Source: Irineochytrium annulatum
Taxonomy: Eukaryota; Chytridiomycota; Chytridiomycetes; Chytridiales; Chytridiaceae
Reading direction: 5' to 3'
Assembly (NCBI GenBank): GCA_027600665.1
Contig: JADGJL010000496.1
Coordinates: forward strand, 1-19,914
DNA: 19,914 nucleotides
A program made the translations under genes and the position numbers. Shown piece by piece: positions 1 to 8,604 of the stretch (position 1 is the stretch's first letter; each line of letters begins with the position of its first letter). Below the pieces are notes generated by a model. It made no database searches. It was given only the letters and a program-made list of their open reading frames with translations, and was not told the origin of the DNA.

Positions 1-191
1 GGGGAGAGGCACGGGTGTTAGGATGCAGCGATGAAGGCCTCGTTAACGTATATCCCCAATTAATCCCCTATGTGTTATAAATTGAATGACCCCTGTCACG
101 CTGGCAAAGATGTTGCCAGCACATCACCTTGTTCTCCCTCCTTGCAGTGTCCATAATTGTTCCGTCATAAAATCACTAACCGAAATGTCGA

Positions 192-482
192 TCATGTGCT
201 CACGGGCTGACGTGTTAACGCGTCTTCCATATTCAGCGTGTGCGAACGCTTCAGCTTGTGGAGCAACCACACAAGGACGGGTCGATACCTACAGGTGAGA
301 AGGATATAAAAGAGCCCGTACATGCCCCCCCAAGTGCCATAGATAAATACCGCTGACGCCGCTTCGGAAGCATCGGCTAAAAAGAGGCGATAACAACGAT
401 CTGCCGTTAAAAGGGCCAGTTCTCCTCGCGGCAAGATTCCCATCTCTTCACGTACCCTGCGCCGCACTTGGGCTCTCAGCAT
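192..482 (-). CDS. Small hypothetical ORF with one hydrophobic segment
   Basis: A 96-codon frame begins with a true ATG at 482. The first 15 residues are rich in arginine (MLRAQVRRRVREE), and a hydrophobic stretch around residues 45-75 (including GGMYGLFYILL) could be one membrane segment. I do not recognise a family. A possible acceptor (CACCTGTAG) lies inside the frame near residue 64, so the true gene, if any, may have a short intron or extend differently. It lies downstream of the Myb-like gene on the same strand. It may well be a chance frame. Confidence 0.2.
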   Translation of the reverse strand: MLRAQVRRRVREEMGILPRGELALLTADRCYRLFLADASEAASAVFIYGTWGGMYGLFYILLTCRYRPVLVWLLHKLKRSHTLNMEDALTRQPVST

Positions 483-779
483 CTTGAGCTTGAGGAGTTC
501 GGTTGTGTGATGGTGGTGTCTCGCAGTTAGAGATAAAAGCTAGAACTCCCATCTCAATAACACGATGGGCACACGTAATCTGATCGCATGATTACGGCGT
601 ATTACTCCCAATTACGAAACTACGCGATACCTGAAGGCAATAAGGAGAGATGCTCAACCTGACTTAATCGTATATGATTTACCAAACGCTTTTACTGCAA
701 GTTTTCCGTCCAGTGGGCCCCATATGCATAACACTGCTGACCAGCAACGAATACATGGAGGCAGGTGTATTACCACACA
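483..779. other. Intergenic stretch, no gene seen
   Basis: AT-rich sequence between the small ORF and the stop codon of the Myb-like gene. I see no domain-bearing frame. It should hold the 3' untranslated region of the minus-strand Myb-like gene. Confidence 0.5.
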
Positions 780-3092
780 TCACTTTTTTTTAGAGATCTC
801 CGACTCGTCTTGCGCAGCCATGTCTTGGACAACTCTGTCCCAGAAATTAGTGTAAAAGGACGGCCGGCCACGCAAAGGCGGCAGCGGAGGCGGCCGGGGC
901 GGCGGCGCGGGCGCCGCAATCGTCAGCAGTGACTGCTGTGGCTGCATGCTATCCTCCTTCGCAATCCCTTCTGCCCTTGTTTCGTGCTTCGCTTCAAAAT
1001 CTGTGCAGACCTGCATCTCTTCTGGTTTCACAACGGCAGAGCTTGTAGGAGAAAGCGTCTGTGCAGGAGCGGTCGTGATAGATTGTTGTCCTTCGGAAGA
1101 CCCACTTCCTTCTTCAGAAGCTACGACTTGACTAGGGTCTGGCGTAATCGGACCTTCATTCGGCATGCAGTCCTTCTCATGCGTCCCTTGTGCGATGACA
1201 GCATCCACCCGACCATCGTCGAATGCAATCGCATCCGCCTCCTCCACTAGCCGCTGTCCGTCTTCAACATCATCCTCCAACTTTCGTACGTCACCCTCCA
1301 CCGGGTCAGGGAAGTGCTGCCAAAACACTCCCTCCGCAATCGGGCCGACGTTTGCTCGAATCATTGAACCGTCTTCGTCCGATAGTATGCCGCAAATTCG
1401 CAGCAAGGTTTCCTCAGGCTGCTCCGCTTCCAGCGCCTAGTGAGGTGGTTAAAGGTAGTTCGGCGACTGTTGAACTCACGTCGAGCCTTCTATGTTGGTC
1501 CTTCCTCGCTTCCGGGCCGACTAGGCCGCTGCGAGTCACTACTGTGGCCGGCATATCAGCATCGGTCTTACCCGCCCATTCCGATGACAATTTCGCTTGA
1601 TCTGCAAGGCGTGACCTGCGCCGCCTCGTACGAACGGCCTTCAAGGAGCGGCGAGGCTCGTGCAGCTCGCCCGCGGTCGGGCGAGGGTTCCGTCGGGTCA
1701 CCTCGTCTTCCTCGGCCGACCGTAGCTTGCCGTTATCTCGCAGAAACGGATCCTCAGCTTGCGTCGGTTCTACCCCCTAGTGCAACGATTAACTTTGCTT
1801 CGCAGTTGTTAACTCACTTCATGTCGAGAACTTTGATCATCCATTGCGTTAGGGTCGACGTTTTCAACCCGAGTACTGTCGGCCGAATCTGCTCCCGCTT
1901 CGCTCGCTGATTGCCTCTCGCCCGCCTCCAGAGTACGTAGCTTTGTACGAATAGCTTTCCGCTTTCGGCCGGGGAAAAGCTGGTGCAGCTCGTCTACGGT
2001 GAGGCCACGGTTTAGTTGAAGTGTCGCAACTTCCTCGGCCGACCAAAGCTTGCTTTTGAAAGCTTTCTTTTTTTTTGGGACCTGTATCAATGCTGGCGCC
2101 TGAAGAATTTTCGATTTAGAATAGCTTGGTGCATTGCAAATCTCACGTCGCGCGTAGGGTCGTGGCCCTCCGTCACTTCAGCCTTCGTCAAACCGATCCC
2201 GGTCGCTGCCAAGGCCTTTGTATCCGCATCGTCCTCTCCGTCTTCAGCAAATAGCTTGCGCCGCCTCGCTTGCACAGCTCTCCGAGAGCGGCCGCGGAAG
2301 TGCTGCTGATGCAGCTCGTCCACCGTCAGGCTGGCGTTCAGGCGAATCACCTCGTCGTCCTCGGCCAACCATCGCTTGCCGTTATCTCGTGGCGACAACT
2401 CCTCCATCTGCCTCAATTCCACGGCCTAGTCGAAGAATAAATGTGATTGCTTGACGACTGTAAACACTTACCGCAACCGTGTAGACGTGATCCTCGCTGG
2501 CATCACGGTCGATGGCTTCCACTGGCGTATCATCGGTCGCGATCTGCTTCCCATCTTCGTCTTCTTTGCGCAGCTGGCCCCGACGCACAATCACGGCATT
2601 CAGTGTGCGGTCGGGGAAGTGCCGCGTGTGCAGCTCTTTCGCGGAGAGTCCACCGTACCTTCGAATCTTTGCATCGTCCTTGGCTGCCCATATCTTGATG
2701 CCTTTGCGTGGCAGAGATTTCTCGACCTTTAAAGGTTCTGGCACCTGGAGGAAGTTAAAGAGATGTTTTACAGAACCTTGCGCGCTGTTATCACTTACGT
2801 CACGGAGTTTGTCGCGCTCTTCCGCTTCCAATGCCTTCACAGTCGCGCTGATGTTGTCTCTCAGTGCTTGCTCCTTCGGGGTCACCGATTCCTGAGCTGG
2901 AAGGCTGGTCGAGGGCGGTTGTGATCGCGCGGCTGGTGAGCCGATGCGGTGCCGCTGACTGTCCCGATCCCTGCCGTGGACGCCGGCCGTTCCACTCCTG
3001 GCATGGACAGCTGTCGTTGCAGAAAATGGTCTCCGTGCCTGCACGACCCTGCGGACTGGCGCGTTGGCCGCTGCAACTAGTCGAGTGATCAT
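780..3092 (-). CDS. Probable mitochondrial protein with tandem Myb/SANT-like repeats
   Basis: Six exons read 5' to 3' at 3092-2799, 2744-2472, 2425-2147, 2099-1818, 1776-1480 and 1436-780, giving 693 aa. All five introns are 41-54 bp, GTAAGT/GTGAGT to AG, and all are phase 0, which is strong support for the model. The N terminus (MITRLVAAANAPVRRVV, then RRPFSATTA) looks like a mitochondrial presequence with an R-x-F-S type cleavage site. Exons 2, 3, 4 and 5 each carry one Myb/SANT-like module with the pattern W-x2-E-D-D-x2-I, L-T-V-D-E-L-H-Q, F-P-G-R-x3-A-V-x2-R-R-x-L (about residues 115-160, 206-250, 299-340 and 393-431). Exon 6 starts with decayed copies (about 490-562), followed by a low-complexity tail with a proline run near residues 645-660. 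Such modules usually bind DNA, so a mitochondrial nucleic-acid-binding role is an inference. No named ortholog recognised. Confidence 0.75.
1176..2696 (-). repeat. Protein-level tandem Myb-like repeat array, one unit per exon
   Basis: Four clear and about two decayed units of roughly 45 residues. Exons 2-5 are 273, 279, 282 and 297 bp, all phase 0 at both ends. Their starts are alike (VPEP, AVEL, APAL, GVEP, then ALEA in exon 6), and exon ends are often L-R-D, T-R-D or R-L-D before the GT donor. Exons 3 and 5 share the near-identical stretch RDNGK followed by AEDDEV / AEEDEV. This fits repeated duplication of an exon together with its intron. Confidence 0.7.
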
Positions 3093-3385
3093 AGTAAAAT
3101 ATCGGACAGTGTCGGACACTCACATCCAAGCACAAATTGTAGCACTTATTCTAGAGCTGAAACTACAATAGATGCAAACCTATTGTCCTAATCCCCTGGA
3201 CAAGCAACCAAAAAACATGTTGAAAACGAACATCGTTTATTATTGTGCCTGGGATGAGATCATTATGAAAGGACGAGGATATGCAGATTGATAAGATACA
3301 TATAGCTAACTCGGATAAAAAGTCCGTAACAATGCATAAGTTTCGTGAGCCACAAAGGTGAGATTAGCGAGGTACGAAAAAAAGG
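3093..3385. promoter_or_regulatory. Short AT-rich spacer: MON1 3' end and Myb-like gene promoter
   Basis: Both flanking genes run on the minus strand, so these 293 bp must contain the 3' untranslated region of MON1 and the promoter of the Myb-like gene. I see no clear TATA box or other defined site. Confidence 0.4.
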
Positions 3386-5724
3386 CTAACTCTGCCCAGC
3401 ACAGGAAAGATCTAAACTCATCGCGTGCAATGCCCGCTGTAAGATACCCAAGGACGTCGTCGCCGCCGCTTTTGACACGACGGGCCCAAATGCCGCATAC
3501 ACCTGGTTCGTCGGCGTGTTCTTCAAACTCATTAGTCACTTGCTCTCGAAAAGTAATAAAATTCGTACCACGGCAAGAACGGTCTCGGCCTTCCCTAGCA
3601 CGTACACAACCTTCACATTTCCGTCCAGCGAGGCCAGCTTCGAGCGGGCGAGCTCGAAAAGCAGGAGTAGCCTGCATACCTTGTCAGAGAGTAAGTCAAT
3701 GCTGGGGGGCTTACCGCCGATATTCGCTCTTCTTGGTATAAGGGGCGAGAGGATGCGGTTCGGTGAACATCATGGCAGGTTTAGATAGACTGACAAAGTG
3801 ACGGAGGTAGGGAACACCCAGCTCGACTAAACAGATAATTTAGCAGTTCACGTCTTCAATTTTGAGAAAAGACCTTGTCGATATGGATCATTGTTGATCG
3901 CCTCGTCTATGCCGTCCACGCAACTTCCTTCGTCCAAATTCTATTATGACAATCAGCCATATGGCCATCCGATCAAGACAGCTGCATGTACACGCACCCG
4001 AACGACCGACTGCTTAAACTCCGACATATCAAAGAATGAGTCCTTATCCGGCGACACCAGGATTAAGCACAGATCCGGCCCAAGGAAGCACACGTAAGCG
4101 TGTACGAACGCCCTAGAGTTCAGCACGGGCAGGCAGATGGGCGTCCAGGACTCGGCGGACCGGAACGTAGATGAAGCATTGACCATGTTCACCAGCAGGA
4201 GGAGGTCGGGAGCGTGAAGAGGGTATTTCCGGGTGCGGGAGTAGCTGATTATTTTTTCTTTCGCGATCAGGATAGCGTAGAGGAGGGTCTAAGGGAGCAC
4301 GTTATTTATTTGCGGTGAACCTTTGGAAGAATACCTTTGGTTGATTTGAGGATAGGATGGAGTTGATCTGCTGGCGGAGCTTGAACGGCATCCTTAAACA
4401 ATGCGGTGCGCCAAGAATGTTGCTCGGCGATTTATGGAAGTTCCGACCGAGCTCGTCAAAGAACATCTCTGTGCCTGAAATCAGGTTGCGAAGGTCGTAG
4501 TTGACGCGTTGGTCGAAGATGCGGGTGAGTTGGGATGAAGTGAGGATAAACAATATTTGATCGTAGAGAGTCTCCAGTTGCCTTGTGAGCTGCGCGTATT
4601 TTAGTTTTAGTCTCATAAAAATCTCTCGCACCGCTTGCGTGCTCTCCCCAGAGGCTGCGACAGCGACAAGATAAAGCGGACCTCGTGTTAAGAATACGTA
4701 TTTGTAATCGCCGGCCGTCAGGGACATAAGGGAATCGTCCTCGTTGATAAAAAATGAGATGATGGCTTGTATAATGCCCATGTATGCCGTGAGCTCCGCT
4801 TCGTCCCCATATCTGACCAACATTTAGGTTCCGGACACCTAAAACTGCCCGAAGAAAAGAACCTGCTGTATATCGGCTTTCCGGCGCTGCTTAGGATAAA
4901 GAACTGCTTTCTCCGATTTGTCCACGACGGCACCAACCCGTCATTACTCCCCAACTTCACTTCGTTCGTTTGCACGCTCTTGGGATCCTCATCCGCATTG
5001 ACCTGCGACTCCAACGCATCCTTCAGCAGTGAATGTGACAAGTAGTTCTCTCCATCGAGGTCGCCTTTTTGGGCTCCGTTAGCGAAAAATACACGGGGAG
5101 AGTCACTTCACCTTCCTTGTTAAGATTGTCAATCGGTGATGATATGAGGGATGCGGGCTTTGACGGACGCTTAGGTGGCGCCGGAGAGGGTGACCCATCC
5201 ACATCATGCGCGTAGTAGTGATGGGGGATCGGCGCAGCCTTCTGGCGCTCCTTCGAAGCCCTTTCCGCTTCCTGCGCAGCGGCGGCTGACGCAGCAGCAG
5301 CAGCAGCAGCAGCAGCGGCAGCAATGCTCAAAGGATCGTCCCCGTTAAACGACTTCTCGTCATCTACCACCTCCTGCAACGGACGCGTCTCCATCAAGGT
5401 CTTGCTGACGTGTCCGGGATGCGGCGCGGATGCCAGTGAGAGCTTCAGCATGGAACCATTCGACGATATGCTGTTGCTCCTGCTCCTCGACATCTCGCCG
5501 ACGCTGCCGCTGCCACTCCGACTCCGGGTCCTGACCGTCAAAGGCAGTGAAATCTCATCGGGCTCTGCGCCGGAGCCGTTCGGGAGCGAGGACGCGATGG
5601 CGCCTCCCAACGGCTTCAGGGAGGAGACGTCGACGCCGAAGGGGAACTCGATGATCTGCTCATGCTGCAGGCTGACGATCGGGGTCTTGGGATCTGATGT
5701 GGTCGAGCTCTTGATGGGCTCCAT
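3386..5724 (-). CDS. MON1: Vacuolar fusion protein Mon1
   Basis: Eight exons at 5724-5112, 5073-4863, 4812-4335, 4288-3998, 3940-3874, 3826-3715, 3671-3569 and 3520-3386 give 669 aa, with every exon phase closing. Mon1 pairs with Ccz1 as the guanine-nucleotide exchange factor that activates Rab7/Ypt7 on late endosomes and autophagosomes. Family hallmarks: KQFFILSSAGKPIYSR spliced to YGDE (residues 260-279), YMGIIQAIISFF, then LLYAILIAKEKIISYSR, SAESWTPICLP, GVPYLRHF and QVYAAFGPVVSKA, the usual order of the longin-like modules. The first 200 residues are a disordered Ser/Pro-rich tail with an alanine run. The ATG at 5724 was chosen because codons before it show no family similarity; in-frame ATGs lie upstream. 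Introns are 38-57 bp. The last exon is divergent from the usual WI-x-EE ending, so the extreme C terminus is less certain. Confidence 0.93.
5291..5323. repeat. GCA trinucleotide run encoding polyalanine in MON1
   Basis: Eight GCA units, one GCG and two more GCA on the plus strand; the minus strand reads GCT/GCC-type alanine... as alanine codons in the MON1 frame, forming an 11-residue alanine run in the disordered N-terminal tail. Probably length-variable between strains. Confidence 0.85.
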
Positions 5725-5914
5725 TCCATAAAAAGACGCCGATAGCAGGAAGGCAGGGGAAGCGCGTTTTGTTGGAGGAAACCACATACTCAACATGTCT
5801 GCTTTAATCTGCACGTTGAACATCGTTACAATATGCAAGCTTCTGTACTTGGAGAGTGATATTATGACTGCTGGCAAAACACTTGATACATGGAACAGAA
5901 ACCCATCGTCTAAG
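5725..5914. promoter_or_regulatory. 190-bp spacer between ADCK1-like 3' end and MON1 start
   Basis: Tandem minus-strand genes flank it. The MON1 reading frame stays open through part of it, so a longer MON1 N terminus cannot be excluded. No defined promoter motif seen. Confidence 0.35.
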
Positions 5915-8480
5915 CTATCTCTGAACCTCGGCAATGGCAGGCCCCGCGATCCCCGGCACGTTATTGCTCTCGAAATACCATCTCCATGCGCGGACACCAT
6001 CCAGTGCCAACCTCGCGACCCACAGCCTGAAGCTCAACCACAAATAATCACGGAACAGCCCAACACTCGCTCCAAGCGTCGGAATCTCAAACAATAGCGC
6101 CGCGGGCCGCCAAATCGACACCCCGCTGTACCTATCGCCCGGCCCGACCCTCTCCTCCTTCGGCGCCCAGGCTCCCGGCTTCGCAACTGTAGCCGCGGCA
6201 CCTGGGGCTTGCGGGCCTGATGGCCGAGCCCGCCATCGCCCAACGCGCTCGATAGCTGCCGCACGCATTTGAACCCCGGCCTCCCGCTCGACCTGCCCGA
6301 TACACCAAGACCCCTTGATGGCGTATCGGGCGTTGATTGACAGACGCTCAGCATTAGCCGAAGCAATAAGATCACGTGTTCTTCGGTCTTGCGGTTGCAT
6401 GGGGGCGGCGCTGCCGCCGCTCTGCGCGTTGGCGGTGGTTGCAGGCGCCGTATCAGTAGTCCCGCCGTCCTGGGTGAGCTTCGGCGTGGCGGCGCCCATG
6501 TCGCCCAGATATAGCTCGCGGTGGATGCCGCGGACGAGGTTCGCGACGCGGAAGGCAAAGAGCATGTCGCGAGGCAGGTTCTCGAGGAAACCCATGAGGT
6601 CGGAAAAGGTGAGGGATTTAAAATTGCTGCGGATTTTTTTGCGCTCCTCATCGTTAATCTCGCCACCTAAAGGTGTGCGGGAGCCGATAGGGCGGCCCGT
6701 GAGAATCAAAGGGAAGTGGCTGTAGGAGACTGTTAGTTGTGCCATCAACCAAAATTTAAACCTGAAGTATTGTCCAACGCCCAAGGCCTCCGCAACTTCC
6801 TTCAATAACGCCATATCGTTCAGCAAAATAGCCTTCCACAGATTCGAATATAAAACCTGCACAAAAAAGGAGAATCAACGTAAAGTCAACTTTACCGACG
6901 CCTACCCGGAACTTGTCGTCGAGGGTACGATACAGTCCGTGGTCAAGAATGACCAGCGTAGGCTTCCTCGGGTCTGCCTCACACCTCACGACTAACATGT
7001 TTCCCGCATGAGGGTCACAATGCACCACACCATGCAGGAATATCATCTCCGAGAACGCCTCGCACACCAGCCTCCCGACATCTCTCGGATTGAGCCCCAG
7101 CTTCTCCCTAATCCCCGCAAAATCATTAACCTTGATGCCCTCAATAAACTCCATGACCAGCACCCTCTTCGTCGTCAGCTCCCAACGGATGGTCGGACAC
7201 CGTATCGCCTCCCTCCGATGTCTGAACCTCTCATGTGTCAGGTCCGAGTTTTTGGCCTCGTTCGTAAAGTCAAACTCGGACGCGAGGCTCGTTTTAAACT
7301 CGCTCACGATCCACCCGAACGAAAAATCGTTAAAGAACAGACCGGCAAGATCGGAGAGGAGCTGCATGGTGCGCGTGTCGACCTCGAAGAGCTTTACGAC
7401 ATCCGGGTACTGGATCTTCACGGCCACGGCTTCCCCATCCTTGGTGCGGGCGCGGTGAACTTGCGCGAGGCTTGCGGCCGCGATGGGGACTTCGGAGATC
7501 TCGTCAAAGATCTCGCCGAGGTCGCTGACGTCGAGCTCTTTGCGGAGGACGTCGCCCATGATAGACCAAGGCCGGAAGGGTGCGCGATCCTGGAGGACGG
7601 AGAGGGTAGAGGTGAACTCGTTGGGGACAATGTAGGTCAACGAAGCAATGTGCTGGGCAGCCTACAATCGTAACGGTAAGCAAGGACACTTGAAAGCACA
7701 TGCATGTACGTAGCACGCACCTTCACGTAAATGCCGCCCTGCGTTCGTGCCAACCACAGCAGCCACTCTGCATGCCATTACGACCGATTCAGTCAGAAAC
7801 ACGGCCAACCGCCAAAATCAAACTTCCAAAAACACCATACCTGCCGCCTTCTGATGTACAACAGCCCTCGCGGCCTTATACTCATCCGTCGTGTAGTCCG
7901 TAAACTGCCCAAACAGCCTCCGATACATCAACCCAATCGCGCAGCCTGCCGTCAGCGACACGCAGCATCTCCCCGCGCCAGCGATCGCGACACCCAGGGC
8001 CTCCATCGGGCCCATCGGCTCCCTGCTCTGCGTCATGACCAACGCTGTGCCCGTCCCCGCCAGGGCAACGGCAACGAGCAAGAACGACTTGAGAAGCCGG
8101 CGCAAAGGACGCGGGAGACCGCCAGCCCGCCGGGACTTTGAGGGGTGCGGCGTTGGTCGCGGGGGAGCGCGGCGCGGTTGGCGGAGCTGCGTGAGGAGCT
8201 GACCGAGGGTTGAGCGGGGCGGGGCCGTCGTCATGGATCGCGAGAGCGGATGCAGGAACGCGGGCGGGAGCATGGTCGTCCGGCCGTGCAGCGGGGCCAC
8301 GCGATGGCTCGTCGCGACCGCGAGGTGCGAGATCGATCGGGACGATGGCGGGGCCAGTCGGAGCGGCCGCCGTGGGCAGGATCGCACGTCCAGTGGGCCG
8401 CAGCGTCGTACGGGGCCGCTCCATGATGACGCCGGGCCACGTCGCGGCCCGCGTGTGATGGGGGCGGAGCGGGCGTTCAT
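5915..8480 (-). CDS. Mitochondrial ABC1/UbiB-family atypical kinase, ADCK1/Mcp2 type
   Basis: Five exons at 8480-7841, 7767-7721, 7661-6906, 6856-6762 and 6719-5915 give 780 aa; phases all close. The N terminus is arginine-rich and unstructured, like a mitochondrial presequence, with a membrane segment near residues 140-162 (LLKSFLLVAVALAGTGTALV). Kinase-like features: alanine-rich loop EVPIAAASLAQVHRA (287-301), VAVK (K311), HCDPHAGN (443-450) and the metal-binding LDHGLY (468-473); DHGLY in place of DFG is typical of the ADCK1/Mcp2 branch rather than COQ8. The family KxGQ motif reads KAAQ (229-232) across the exon 2/3 junction. Mcp2/ADCK1 proteins sit in the mitochondrial inner membrane and affect lipid homeostasis; the biochemical substrate is unsettled. 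The C-terminal 200 residues are poorly conserved. An in-frame ATG at 8273 (711 aa) is an alternative start. Confidence 0.92.
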
Positions 8481-8604
8481 GATGGGTTTCCAATAGTTCG
8501 AGCGCCACGTCCACCGCTATTCCCATACCCCATACCCGGACTCGGCTGCGGCCAACTTCACCCTCATTGGCCGTCGCTACGACTTGATCCCAAAGACGAC
8601 CGCA
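8481..8604. promoter_or_regulatory. Compact bidirectional promoter between kinase-like and presenilin genes
   Basis: The two divergent start codons are 124 bp apart (332 bp if the kinase-like gene starts at 8273). The spacer has no obvious TATA box. Shared control of the two genes is an inference from spacing only. Confidence 0.45.

Noticed and set aside
5724..6000. Upstream extension of the MON1 frame to 6000
   Set aside because: It would overlap the 3' end of the ADCK1-like coding region on the same strand and shows no MON1 similarity, so the ATG at 5724 was preferred.
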